Below are positions 34,331 to 46,278 of a stretch of DNA of 64,000 nucleotides, piece after piece. The notes beneath the pieces were generated by a model, which saw only the letters and a program-made list of their open reading frames with translations, ran no database searches and was not told the origin of the DNA. The stretch lies in assembly GCF_026151205.1 (NCBI RefSeq), contig NC_087074.1, positions 15,346,962-15,410,961 of the forward strand. Direction: 5' to 3'. Every line of letters starts with the position of its first letter. Position 1 is the stretch's first letter. The DNA is from Bolinopsis microptera. Its lineage: Eukaryota > Ctenophora > Tentaculata > Lobata > Bolinopsidae. Position numbers and translations under genes: made by a program.

Positions 34331-34409
34331 CTGAGAGAGAGAAGAGAGAAGGATCAAACAAAGATTTGAGATCTGAGAGGCCCTCTTTTTCCCTCTCTTT
34401 CTCTCTCAG
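34331..34409. repeat. Purine/pyrimidine inverted repeat
   Basis: CTGAGAGAGAGAAGAGAGAAG at the left and CCCTCTCTTTCTCTCTCAG at the right can pair imperfectly around a loop of about 40 bp. They could also form a triplex-prone mirror tract. Confidence 0.5.
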
Positions 34410-34711
34410 AGGTTCGCCCTCTAACTAACCGCAACAAAGTAACCTAGTTATTATATCACAGAGATTTGATAAATATAGTTAAGTGTCTTAACCGAGTAGT
34501 TAGAATCAGACTCGGCTTCAGCTCAAGTCACAGAGTTATCCTGTAAAAGATCAATGAGTTCATAACGTATAATTTTATGATAAAGAAACGAATTTATGTG
34601 TCCATAATGGATACAAGACTCTTTAAATAGCAGTTTGATATAAATAAGTGAGCTAATGGCTGGCAATGCTGATGAACTGGCGAGAAAGGGTACGATAATT
34701 CTGGCGGTGAG

Positions 34712-34735
34712 AAGTAAGTAAGTAAGTAAGTAAGT
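34712..34735. repeat. (AGTA)n microsatellite
   Basis: Six perfect tetranucleotide repeats AGTAAGTAAGTA, ending in GAGTG. Confidence 0.9.
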
Positions 34736-37700
34736 GAGTGCTAAGTCAAAGTGCCTATAGAGTGTAAGTGCGTGGAAGTGCAGGAAAACTTACAGGTGCA
34801 CCGAACCGGATATATTTGACGCAGATAGGTTCAGAAGAAACGGTGTGCACAAAGAAAACATTGTTATCAACCTAGCTCAAACAATGATTTCTCACATTTG
34901 ATGGCCTATGTGATTGCGACGAACGTCAAAAGAACAAGCACGGTTTTTATCTCTCTCTGACGCAATATATTATGACAAATCCACAAATCTAGATGACCTG
35001 AAAGGAGGGAGCTTTTAGCACTGTTAAAAGGTTGGGAGAGCAATCCTCCTTCTCCTTATTAAACTAAATAGTGTCTATTTTATCATACTGGGATACAGCT
35101 CTTACAATGGAGCTAAAGCACTGACAATCGAGAGAGTCGAGACCTGCGCTGGTCACGGGTTTGGCCGTTCGGGTCACGAAACACGCTTGTAAAGTGCACG
35201 TGACCCAGCTACAAGGTCACGTGACTCCAAGCAGTTGACGGACACAACTTGTTACAGAACTAACGCTTTGTCCTCACCTCTTTATACGCCAGCAGACGTA
35301 ATTAACATGACACTTAACAGCGGCAATCTATTAACCTGTTAATGACACTAAATAAAAGAGACATCCCTGAAAGGGGAGAGTGGGTCTCAGAATGGATTAT
35401 ATAACGTAATGCATTATACTGGGTTATGAGTTATAACCAGACATAATCACTGACATATCACAATATACAAAGAGGCGGAGATTCAGGGCAATAACAAGAT
35501 GCATTCATAACAATTTAACAAAGGAGAGAACGTTATGGCCCACCAGAAGGAGGAGGAAAGTTATGATTCAAAACATTAAGCAATATTTGTGCTTGCAGCC
35601 ATCACACGAGTTTCATGTAAAACTCAGTTAATTATTTCAGTCATGGACTTGCAATCAGTCTAGCCAAAAATCAATATCTCTGGTCTTTAGAGTGAGCTCT
35701 CACAAGGTTACGTCAGACAGGAACAGCTTCATCTCGGACAGAAACTATCAGGAGAGAGATTAGATGGACAGAAACTATCAGGAGATAAGTGGGATAGCTG
35801 CTGTCCCGCCATAGATTATTATGCTGAAGTCCGGACGTGGACTTTAGCAGGATATCGTCAGAAGTGATTAGGCTCAAATCAGGGGACTTGCAGTGGGAGC
35901 AAGTGTTTCGAAACAAGCGAGAGTTAAGAAATGAGAATAACTGAAATCAAATAAGAAGTCTCGACAAATAGAATTATCTGATAAGTGGTGGGAAGGAGCC
36001 CCTGGTGGACCTGGTGTGAAGACCTAGGCTCTGTTTGTCTGTCAACTTTCGAAGATTCGCTGCCATTTTCTTGATTTACTTGTACTTTTAAAAGTGTCAA
36101 CTGGACTGCCACTTCCTTTGTCTAGATATATTGGTTACAATAAGAAGTGAGATCACAAATAAATATACATTTTAAATATCAATTTTTAGGTACAGTTGAG
36201 ATGACGGCAACAATAAATTTTAAAAGATTTATTGTTGCATTCCGGCTACGCAGTACGCACGACCGAATAAAACAGCGAAGGAAGAATAAATCGCACTCAC
36301 AGATACAGGTGAAAATTAGAAAAAGCATGAAAAACAATTGAGGCTCATAAAGAATTTTTAGACAGGGCACTTTTATTTTGTTCGGGTTAGTTAAGATTCA
36401 CATAGCAATAAAACGGCGTAACTTAGAAACCTATCGGGAGTCGGCAGGATAAAGGTAACACTCAACACTATAAACCGTACTGGTGGTGGTCAGGAACCAT
36501 GCTAGAGAAGGAGGTGTTAATTTGGTCTAGGTGGAGAAGTAACAAGGTGGGATTAGGGAGTTGAATTGTGCTAGACTTCTCTAACCGCTGTGATGATGTG
36601 AGCGGTTGCGGTCGACAAAAGACCAGGGTAACTCTTGATCTTCTCGGGGCGCATATTATCATATTTTACCAAAACTATTTAGGGACAATGTAAACAATGC
36701 GAGGCTTATGAGTGGTGTGACTTGTGAGGTAGCTAAGAAAGGGAAGCTGCCAGGAAAATGGCTGATTGACCTGTAAACAAAGAAAAGTGTTCAGGGTAAG
36801 CTGTACAAAAGGTTACGGATAAAAGCCATGTCCCAAAAGTTAGCACAGGTCTGTCTAGAGAGTAGGCTACAAAACAATCGTGTGTGTGTGTGGGTCCGGC
36901 CCCAGGGTAATGAACAACATGTTTTGAGAGAGCATATTCCTAGACTGAAGGAGAGAGGTTGCAATTAGCATATCAAAGATGTGGTAGGCTGGTGAAATGT
37001 GGTGTTTAGCTTTGATAACACTTGATGAGAGCTTGATGATAGCTTGATATGAGGGATTGAGTCTAGCGTAAAAGAGGTTATTAATGAATTTGATTTAAGA
37101 TGTACGCGGTTTTCAGAGATTTAGTGTGTGTCTTTGTGATATGATTAGTTCTGAGGAGAGCAAAAGCGAACATTACTTTGCACTACTTTATTAACACTTA
37201 AAGTGCAGGATTGAGACATCAGACTAAATTCTAATCGTGGGACACTTAGCTTTGACTGTGTGGCCAGCCACATTAATTTACATAATACTAGAGACAGCGG
37301 GGTTAACACGAGACGGAACGTTTTGAAAAACACCGAGGTGTTTAATAACGAGCACGGATTTTGCTTTGAGACTAATTGAGTGCTTGCCTACAAGGGTAAG
37401 GGTGGCCTGGGCTATAAAATCAGCTTTGTGTATGAAACCAGTGTTGTGAGTAGAGAGTAAGGTAACCAGCTCGGCCCGGGTAACTGAACCAGATCACTAA
37501 TGACGGTGGAACGGTATGGTGCTGGCGCATTTCCAGATTCCACAACGTATACAACAATGCCTGATACTGAGTTATGCAACAGGAACTACCTTCCATACAC
37601 CGACGGAACACAATAGGCACAGGAATTTAGCTAATGTAAATTGAAGGTTATAAACGAGGCATGAACGGTCAAAATTTAAGATTCTGGGTACGCACCTTAA

Positions 37701-38611
37701 TGTAAAGTAGGTACAGAAACAGGACGAACTTAGTCAGAAGTAGAGAGTAAGATGCTAAACACTCAGTGAGCATGGGGAGCAGGAGACAAAGGAACGATAT
37801 AATTATCGGCTAGAAGTAGGTCCGCAATAAAGGGGACCTAATATCAGTAATAATGGACAATAAAGCTCACATAGTGGATATGATATTGTAATAATATGAA
37901 GTTCTAAAGCTAGAAGTGATCACAATAAGAGGTTATGGTTTGTGGCAGTAGAGCTGCCACACGTACACCATTCTCCATAGCCCCGGGCGGTCTTTGTGCT
38001 CTATTTATATTGGCCCATTTAAAGAGGTCTGATTGGCTCATTTGTCATGCGTCAGGCAGTTAAACAGGAACAATTCCGGTTCAAAGGTAAAGAACCAAAG
38101 TCCTTCAGTTTAGAGAGGGTAGAAGTGTGGCAAATTCAGTAAATAGGCACCGCTGGTGGTGCCAGAGCCAGCGTAATAGTCTCCCATTATCATGATTATA
38201 GCGAGAAAAGCTACTTTGAGAGTTCGGTAAAGACCGATTGTTCCAAAAGAGTTCTAATGGCCGAAGCCGTAGCAACAAAGGGCAACACAAGGAACGCTCT
38301 AATTTGTAAACTTGTTTACTGCCAGAAACTAAAAGGGAGAAGAAGCACTTTTCAACAGGTACACGAAGAGGGGGCGGGATAAATAGCTCTCTAAAGAACA
38401 CGGACTAGTTCGCTAGCTATAGCTACTGGTTCTCTCAGACTATGAGGGATGATATGAGCTCGTCTGTAGTGCTAGTTGGTTAGAAAACTATACCAGTTTA
38501 AGTACAGGAACTAACGACGTCATTGTTTATATTGGTATATGTTTATACAGATGGTGTGGTAAAGAGTGGAGACTGGTGAGCTCTGAAGATTGTGGATATG
38601 TCGTGTTGGTG

Positions 38612-38706
38612 CCCACGTGCCCTGGAGAGCGCGCAGCAGGAGATAACCTGAGCACGTGTCCTGGAGAGCGCGCTGCAGAGTGCAGATAACCTGAGCACGT
38701 GCACGA
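38612..38706. repeat. Tandem duplication with three CACGTG sites
   Basis: Roughly 41-bp units each carry CACGTG, CCTGGAGAGCGCGC, GCAG and GATAACCTGAG. CACGTG falls at 38614, 38653 and 38696, so spacing is 39 and 43 bp. Confidence 0.75.
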
Positions 38707-39441
38707 TCGAGGCACCAGATACTCAGATCTGTCTGTAATATCTGCTGCTATACTTAAAAACAGATAGCATAGACTGATCCTACGCCTACTGATTTCAAAA
38801 TTCTATGAACTAGTGACTACAGATGATTATAGTCGAGATTATAATATGAGAATATGGCCTAGATGGTAATTCGAGTCCGATTTATAGATATTCGATACGT
38901 ATAAAGAGAGATGCCGAGAAAATTAGAAAAATGGTGATCCCGAGAATCTATTAGGCGGCTATATAAGGGTTTCAGAGAGGACGATCTTAAAAATCCTGAC
39001 AGCCAGATCGACGGAGAGTTTAATGATGACAAAAACAAAATGTTAGCGAGCAAATTGAACGCCAGATTAATGGAAACAGTGAGCGGAACTGTCAATGCTG
39101 GTAAATGGGTTGCATGGATCTGGATTGAAGAGTGTAACTGTAACCAAAATTAAAGATCAGGTTTAAGTATTTGTCGCAAGATTTGACATATCAAAATTAA
39201 ATCAGACACTGAACATTGTATTGTTACGAAGGGACGCCATTAGATTAGCTTGGTGACTGACGTCAGAGATCGAGTAGTGCTAGGCTGTCGCCATGAGTTC
39301 TGTTTTTTGTAAGAAAATCTAATTCCAGTCACAATTAACTTGACAGGTACAAGCGTCACGTAAATGGAACAAATGAGTCTAACCGCTAACCAATATCACA
39401 TACGAGTAAAAGGTTCCAATATAATATAGAACTTTGATTAA

Positions 39442-39675
39442 CCCTTTAGGGACGATAGGGTGTTTTTACTGACCACCTTTTCTAGACGATAAAACCAAAT
39501 TATAAACGCTATAACGAATCGATACATATATGCTCAAATTTATTGGGCTACAATATAATGAAGCCCAATAAATTTTGAGTGTATATGCTATAGATTTGTA
39601 TATAGCGTTTAGTAATTTTGGTTTTTCGTTTAGAAAAAGGTGGGTCATAACAAACGACCTATCGTCCTTAATGGG
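39442..39675. mobile_element. piggyBac-type MITE flanked by TTAA
   Basis: A 234-bp element lies between TTAA at 39438-39441 and TTAA at 39676-39679. Its ends are inverted: CCCTTTAGGGACGATAGG at the left and CCTATCGTCCTTAATGGG at the right. Similarity continues inward (ACCACCTTTT/AAAAAGGTGGG, TATAAACGCTATA/TATATAGCGTTTA, AATTTATTGGGCT/AGCCCAATAAATT), so the whole element folds into a long imperfect hairpin. A TTAA target and CCC-starting ends are characteristic of piggyBac. There is no coding capacity. Confidence 0.82.
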
Positions 39676-39780
39676 TTAATTTATTTTGTTGATTGTTGTA
39701 TGTTGTGAAATTGCGAATAATTTATTGTAATACAATATTTGTTCAGAATTACGTAATGTAAACTTGATGGAACTATTTTA

Positions 39781-39963
39781 AACGGGAACTATCCTGTCCT
39801 AACCCAGGATGCACACTACTTGAAGTATTCGTTGGAACTTTGTTTCAAAAGCATCAATAGTCCAAGTTCAACCGGGCATATCCTGTCCAAAACCCAGGTT
39901 GCACTACTGAAGAATTGTTATGTAACTTTGTTTCAAAAGCATTAATAGTTCAAGTTCAACCGC
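39781..39963. repeat. Direct duplication, unit about 90 bp, two copies
   Basis: Two diverged copies begin AACGGGAACTATCCTGTCC (39781) and AACCGGGCATATCCTGTCC (about 39870). They share CCCAGG, GTAACTTTG-like and TTTCAAAAGCATTAATAG segments. Confidence 0.75.
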
Positions 39964-41164
39964 AGAGAAAAAGTCACGAACAGAAGAACAACTGAAGTGT
40001 GAATTTAGATTAATCCGCTTCATATTCAGTTCAGACCTCGTTACGATCGGTTATGTTGGACTCGAGTTACTGACCCCAAGTTACATTCACCTTAACAAGG
40101 CCCCAAGGGAAAAGAAAGGGGTATAATTATAGCACGGTCTGAAACACGGGGAATTAGAACCGTTCGTGTGATTCAATTAGCACCACAGAAATTCCTTTCA
40201 CCGGAACTAATAAACGGTGCAAAAGGCAGCGAGGCGGCTATTATTATGTGACCCGAACAAAACAACAGTAAACAAAACGTAAACGGTAAAGAATGGAACA
40301 AGTTGCCAGATATGGGATATAGGACTTATCATATCGTCTTAGATGCAATTTGACGGGGCGGAGATACGATTCCAATCAAGCAAGACAGCGACATGTCAAG
40401 CCAAATTTTCCTGGGATGACAAGCAAACAACTTTCTCCCCGTTTGAGATTGCTTTACGTAGCCTGGAGTACACTGTCTGGCTATTGATATGAAGAGGCCC
40501 TCTAGATCGAGTTGTCAAGCACAATGTCAGACATGACTAAAAACAATGGAAATTGGAAATAGACTGCTTGCTGAAAAATGCACCTCTGACATTACAACAT
40601 GCCTGACATTTTTAAAAGTTTTAACACCAGATCCACACCACCAAGCAACTTGTAACTAAATTGAGGTCAAGCTCTGAGAAACTTTTAAAAAGGCTGTTCT
40701 ATATTTAGAATGGATCCTTTTTGTCTGATGAGATGATGATTTAGTGTTTACCGTTCTCGTGTGATCAACATGTAGTTTCTCATCACGAACAAGGTCACAC
40801 TATTTCATTAGCTTCGAGAAAGATCAATATAAATGTTCGGGTTGAAGGTAAACATCCATTCAAGGATGGGAAGGTTTGCGATCAATTGATTGCAATAACA
40901 TTTAAAAACAGGTCAAAAAACAGTTGAATAATGTAGGGAACAGTTGGATGTTAGTAGGGAACAGTTGGATTTAAGTTAAACTCCAACTTTCAAAATTATA
41001 ATATCACTAAATATCGAGAACATGTTCGTAAAGGATACGTGGCAGTCAAATAATTATGAGAACAGCTGCAGCTCCCTCCAAGTACCAAGACAATAAAGTA
41101 CCGCACCCAAAAAATGTTACAATAAAATTATTATAAAACAAATTATTTCTTTCAAGTAACTTAC
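39964..41164. other. Non-coding, probably intron or 3' part of the coiled-coil gene
   Basis: No further exon could be recognised downstream of the 41165 donor. AT-rich, with no strong repeat. Confidence 0.4.
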
Positions 41165-41242
41165 TGCTCTTAGTTTGCGGAGCTCGTTCAAAGCCATGTC
41201 CCTTTCCCGCATCACTATCTCCGAAATATCAACTCCATTACC
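41165..41242 (-). CDS. Internal exon of a coiled-coil protein
   Basis: A 78-bp phase-0 exon has an excellent acceptor (CATTATTTCAG before 41242) and donor (GCA|GTAAGT after 41165). It encodes GNGVDISEIVMRERDMALNE followed by LRKLRA, a strongly charged, heptad-compatible helix. Its upstream partner is the exon at 41803-41983. The RERDxAxxELRxLR style is reminiscent of centrosomal and ciliary coiled-coil proteins such as the CEP135/TSGA10 group, but that resemblance is compositional and I cannot confirm it. Further downstream exons were not found. The intron between the two exons carries a tRNA gene. Confidence 0.6.
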
Positions 41243-41298
41243 CTGAAATAATGAGTTTTGCTATTTTGGGTAATCAATAATTTCTATAAACACCGAAC

Positions 41299-41304
41299 AA
41301 AAAA
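41299..41304 (-). terminator. Pol III terminator of the tRNA-Arg gene
   Basis: A six-T run on the minus strand follows the last tRNA base immediately, which is the standard Pol III stop signal. Confidence 0.85.
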
Positions 41305-41377
41305 CGACCACACCAGGGCTCGAACCTGGAATCTCCTGCTCCGTAGGCAGGCGCCTTAGCCATTGGGCCATGCGGCC
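41305..41377 (-). tRNA. tRNA-Arg (anticodon ACG)
   Basis: A 73-nt gene with a complete cloverleaf on the minus strand. The acceptor stem is GGCCGCA/TGTGGTC (two G-U pairs) with discriminator G. The anticodon arm is CCTGC-CTACGGA-GCAGG with ACG at the anticodon, the variable loop is AGATT, and the T arm is CCAGG-TTCGAGC-CCTGG. The A box (TGGCCCAATGG) and B box (GGTTCGAGCCC) are intact. Six T residues follow directly (A-run 41299-41304 on the plus strand), which is a Pol III terminator. There is no intron. It decodes CGU, and CGC/CGA after A-to-I editing of base 34. It lies inside an intron of the coiled-coil gene, on the same strand. Confidence 0.95.
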
Positions 41378-41802
41378 GACGCACCATCAAGTAATAGTTA
41401 CTTTATATTTTAAGTATAAATATTATTTTATAAAGATGTGTTAACAGGGTCATGCACGAACGTGATATATATACGTAATATATATTTTGTCGAGAACGTG
41501 CACGTGAGAAGTGGAAATGCACGCATGATGCGTTCTTATACATTTAATTGTTGATTTCTAACACGCGCGCGCTAAAAATGCGCGCTGAACTTGCTGTTAC
41601 AGTGGCTGCAGAAAAAGTGCATTTTCATAGAAGTTAAATAATTCGCGCGTTACGTTAAAATCTTTTAGTAGAACTAACTACTGGAGGGTTCAGGTGGTTG
41701 GAGAAAATCCATCTCACAATATAACAATTTTACAAAAGGAGGAGATTTTGCGGTTTCCATCGCAAAATTGCTTCACAAGCAGTGCTGAATTTAAAAACTA
41801 AC

Positions 41803-41983
41803 CCCTCGTTTAGTCTCCAACTCTTTCCTAAGTTCGTTGATCGATCCTCCTGCTCCAGTAACTTTAAACTGAGATCTCGAGAAACTGATCGAAGTTGTAA
41901 CCTGCACTGCTCGTGTCCATCATCATAATCTTTCCAGGTCACCCCGCGTTTTCTCTGCTCTGTTTTTATCATGGGCGACGACG
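41803..41983 (-). CDS. Coiled-coil exon with a probable one-base frameshift
   Basis: Acceptor TTTTTCTATTCCCATAG before 41983 is excellent; donor GGG|GTTAGT follows 41803. The frame from the acceptor reads SSPMIKTEQRKRGVTWKDYD and onward, then CRLQLRSVSRDLSLKLLEQE, then degrades. A second frame picks up as INELRKELETKRG just before the donor and joins the next exon (41242-41165) in phase 0. Adding one missing base near 41840 makes the 181-bp exon fit at both ends and gives a continuous charged helix. This looks like a single-base deletion, either real (pseudogene) or an assembly error. Alternatively only one of the two frames is used. No closer family call is possible. Confidence 0.5.
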
Positions 41984-42637
41984 CTATGGGAATAGAAAAA
42001 TTTGTTAGTTTTGCCAGATTTTCAAGTTTGAATCACGAATATAATGGAAATAGAAGTGGCCCTAATCATGTAAATAAGATGTGTTTATCACATGATAGTG
42101 ACACTGTAATTTATTCAAATGCAAGCTGTTGGGTTAATCGCTGTCGCGTGCTTAAACAGACTTAAACAACCTCCCTACTATTACCAACTTCTGTGAATCA
42201 TTGTGATTTATTAACATCAACATAACAGTCTTAACCCCAGTCTTTCTTCTTCAAGAGCTAAAACTGTGTCCTCTGACAGAAATTTGCTGTATTTTCCATA
42301 CACAAAATCTTCAATTCATGTGAGCTCTAGGGTTTTATAAAGACATTCACCCCACTTGCACTGACCACATAAGATTAAATTTGACATAGTGCGGGCTGGT
42401 GGCCACTTTTGCAGACAACAATACAACTCCAATTCAATAATACTATAACGACTCCTAAAATGCACCAGAAACCGTTCAGATTATGCTAAAATTCATGAAT
42501 CTAATCGCATTAAACTTGCCAGGAATATTCATTTATAGCGAGTTCGAGTTCTGAAAGACTCGCGGTTTAATCCCATTAAATTTAACTAGAGAAAGCTGGT
42601 AACCAGATACGTTAATGGTGATGTGAACTTCAAACCA

Positions 42638-42659
42638 TACACACACACACACACACACT
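42638..42659. repeat. (CA)n microsatellite
   Basis: Eleven uninterrupted CA/AC dinucleotides. Confidence 0.9.
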
Positions 42660-42818
42660 CCTGGAATATAGCAAACATTGGAACTATTTATAAACCATGA
42701 TCAGGTATAAAGTTCAGGTATGTTGTATAGCACGGGGGTGAAATACCAGGGGGGCCACTAGCTCACTAGAGCTGCTCGACAATACACTGAAATGTCACAG
42801 AGACGACATGATGCTAGA

Positions 42819-45800
42819 TAGTAAGGGGAAAATTGGTCGATTTAAGGGTTCCGTTGGATTTGAATGTTCAAAAGGATTTTCAACGGAATATGGTAGTCTC
42901 GGGACACTACGATACATAATTAGACCTTGTTGCCAATTTTTTATCTCAACAGAAACACCACTTTTACCACTTTTTTATCCACCTTTGTACCACCTTTCTA
43001 GGTTTTGCCAAATTTCTTTAGTTTGTGAACGTCGTAGCAAGCCCTGCAAATTAACCTAGAATGTTTTATCTTATCAAGGAGTAAAATCTTTTGTATGAAA
43101 AATTTTGACTTTGGTCAATCAGCTCAATTGGATAATTACAATTAGTTAATCACCAAAAAAAGTGAAAAATTTTTTATTGGCCCTCAAAATGATTGAAATC
43201 GTTTGAAACACGGAGAAATGTAGTTTTTAGAAAAACTTCAAACAAATGTTCACTTAACATTTTATGTTGAGACTTGGAAAAATTTAAAAATATTTTTTTC
43301 CGCCAAAAGTGATCGAATTGCATGAAACGTGGATAAAAATTGCTTTGCAGAAAAACTTCGAAGATTTTTAGATTGGGGAATACTAAAATCATCAATATTT
43401 GAAGTTGGAGTTCTGTAAATCTCGCCATATTTGATATTTTCCAGTAATTAGGAATAGCTTAGCGGAAAGCGGCTGAACCTGAAAAATAAAAAAGGTTAAC
43501 ACACTCACCAATATTAGCGGTTTCACTAACTAATTACAATACAGCTTTATCATATTCCACATAACGAAACAGCACACAAGGACCATTTAAGATGCGAACC
43601 GATTTTACATAGCTTGTACTATCATTTTATTGCTTTCAAATGATCAAAAACTCTGTACGTCAATCTTGCCAATCTATACCGGGTATCTGAATGTACCGCG
43701 ACCTCTTATTTACCTCCTATATTGACCCAGTTATGCAATGAATATTACGATATCTCACAGGGTATTTCTTTTACTGCTGCACTTTTTGTCACTTCTCGCA
43801 AGAGGCCCGGTATTATAGGGGGTATAGGAAGAGAGTGTAAATATACCTTTCATCATCCACTGTGGCTTTTTTAGTATTGTGAATGCGCTTGGCCGCTTGG
43901 TTGCTATGCCAGATACCTCAATTAACCACCACTATCTCATTTGCCAGGGTCGGGTTTAGAGCTGGAGATAGCATCGAGAGGTTGCTAGAAATAGCCTAGA
44001 TTTAGAGTAAATAGCGGTGGTAGTGGTGTGGTGGGCTAGCATGGCTTAGCAGAACGTAGCTACACGGGGTTTTCATTGGATGTTGGTTATTTTAATGGCA
44101 CAAAGGTGCCGGAAACTACAGATTACTTAAGATTGCAGTTGGAGGGGCAGTGTAATCCCGGTTATTGTAGTCAGGGGACACAGAGCTACAGTGCCAGGAG
44201 AGTTACTGCAAAAGAACAGATGAAGTGATACAGTCTGCAACAGTAAAACGCCGAAGAAGGATGATAAGATTGTGACTGCCAGAGGTGGAGAGGAGCTGGA
44301 ACCTGATTGTGTTTGCGCGTCTGGAAGAAGAGGAGGGAAGAAGAGTGTCCTGCTCTCGGTTAACTGAATTTTTGCGACAAGAGGGTGGAGTGAAGAACTT
44401 ATTTTCAAGCGACTTAAACGGTGGGTTGAAAGCAACCAGGTACAGCCTATCCGACCTATTAAGATCCCCCGTCCTGAGCTTAAAAGCCTATTAATAAGAA
44501 TCTGGATGATAATGAGAGACTTGACCCACACCTTTTTAGATCCAACGAAACCCTTTATATAAATCGATTTACCGCATGGAATTACTTCATGGTATCTTTT
44601 ATCAAGGATACCAGACCTTGCCGTACGGATTTATTGATCTAAGTGAGTCTCTTTAGCCCTCTTCTTCTTTAGAGATTTAGGTTAGTGATCAAACTCTTCG
44701 CAACTCGACTCTTAAATGGATCTCTATCCAGGACAGATTTCACATCTTTTTAGGTCTAAAACAGCCATTGTTTTCAGTTTTCATCATTTGTAGTACGTTC
44801 GCGTACTCCATTTTAGCACCACCCAGCTTCCATCAGTTCACTCTAAAGTCTAGCTTCGTTCGGCGTTTTACTGTTGCAGACTGTATTCACTTGCCCACTG
44901 TTCTTTTGCAGTACTCACTGCACTGTAGCTCTGGGTCACCTACTGACTACGCCGTGGTTTACACTGCCCCTCTACTGCAATATTAAGTAACTTATATCAG
45001 TTCCGGCACTCCCCTTGGCCATTTATAAAACCAACTCCATTGTAACCACGCCTGCTAGCTACGTTATGCTACATCCATGCTAGCACCACCCAGCTACCAC
45101 TAGTGTACTCTTAATCTAGATATTTCTAAGCAACCTCTCGTTGCCTATCATCCAGCTCTATCCCGACCTGGCAATGGATAGGGGGGGTTATTTGACGGTA
45201 ATTCTGGCTATAGCAAACGAAGCGGACATGCGCATTCCAATACAAAAAAGCCACAGTGGTTGATGAAGGTATTATTTACATCTCGTACTATACCCCCTTA
45301 ATACGTGGCATATTGCGGAGAGTGACAAAAAGTGCCCACAGTTAAAAGAAAAATCCCTGTGTGAAATCGTATTTATTGCATTAATCGGGTCTAATTATAG
45401 AGGTTAATTATAAGAGGTCCGGTACATTCAGCATACACGCGTATAGATTGGCAAGATTGACGGTACAGAGCGTTTTGATCTTTGAAATCAATAAATGATA
45501 CGCTACAGCAGGTAAAATCGGTTCGATCTTAAATGTCCTTTTGTGCTGTTTTTTATGTGGAATTTGATATAACAGATGTATTGTAATTAGTTATGGAAAC
45601 TCTATATCTTGTGTGGTTAACCTTTTCTCAGGTTCAGCCTTTCCGCTAAGCTATTCCTAATTACTAAAAATATCAAATATGTCGAGGATTTACTGAACTC
45701 CTACTTCAATTATTGATGTGATTTTAGTATTCCAAATCTAAAAATCTTCGATGTTTTTCTGCAAAGCATTTTTATCCTCGTTTCATGCAATTCGTTCACT

Positions 45801-46278
45801 TTTGGCGACCGAAAAATATATATTTTTAAATTTTTCCAGTCTCGAAAAAAATTTTTAAGGGAACAATTTTTGAAGTTTTTCTAAAAAATACATTCTCCGT
45901 GTTTCAAACGACTTTCAATCATTTTGAGCCAATAAAAAATTTTCACTTTTGTTGGTGATTAATAATTGGTAATTATTCAACTTAGCTGATGTCAAATGTC
46001 AAAATTTTTATACAAAAGTTTTACTCCTTGATAAGATAAACATTATAGGTTTAATTGCAGCCTTCTACGACGTTCAAACAACTAAAGATATTTGGCAAAC
46101 CAGTGAAAGCGTGGTACAAAGGTGGTAAAAAGTGGTAAAAAGTCTGGTGTTTCTGTTGAGGATAAAAATTGGCCAACAAGTTAATTATGTTCGTAGGGGT
46201 TCCTAATACTTCCATATTCAGTTGAGACAATCCTTGTGAACATCAAATCTCAAAGGAGATGCCACTTTCCCCTTACTA
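42819..46278. mobile_element. 3.46-kb foldback element with about 1.4-kb diverged arms
   Basis: GTAAGGGG at 42821-42828 and CCCCTTAC at 46269-46276 are terminal inverted repeats flanked by TA on both sides. The arms pair along about 42821-44290 and 44815-46276, with roughly 80% identity by eye. Conserved blocks include CAACAGAAACACCA, TCTTATCAAGGAGTAAAA, GGAATAGCTTAGCGGAAAG and CGGCGTTTTACTGTTGCAGA. The loop is about 44291-44814. TA flanks suggest a Tc1/mariner-type target. No transposase frame is present, and the 134-codon frame at 44127-44531 has no recognisable motif. The arms are unrelated to those of the 1-2162 element. Similarity stops at the termini, which supports a mobile element rather than a local inversion. 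Confidence 0.85.

Larger units (their letters stand above)
32919..39441. other. Long non-coding stretch
   Basis: No supported exon on either strand in about 6.5 kb. It contains scattered CACGTG sites, AG/CT-rich tracts and the short repeats listed separately. It may be intergenic or a large intron. Confidence 0.5.

Noticed and set aside
41540-41600. CG/GCGC-rich patch as a CpG island promoter
   Set aside because: Too short, with no transcription start signature.
44127-44531. 134-codon minus frame in the foldback
   Set aside because: Spans arm and loop, low-information hydrophobic/serine composition, no transposase motif.
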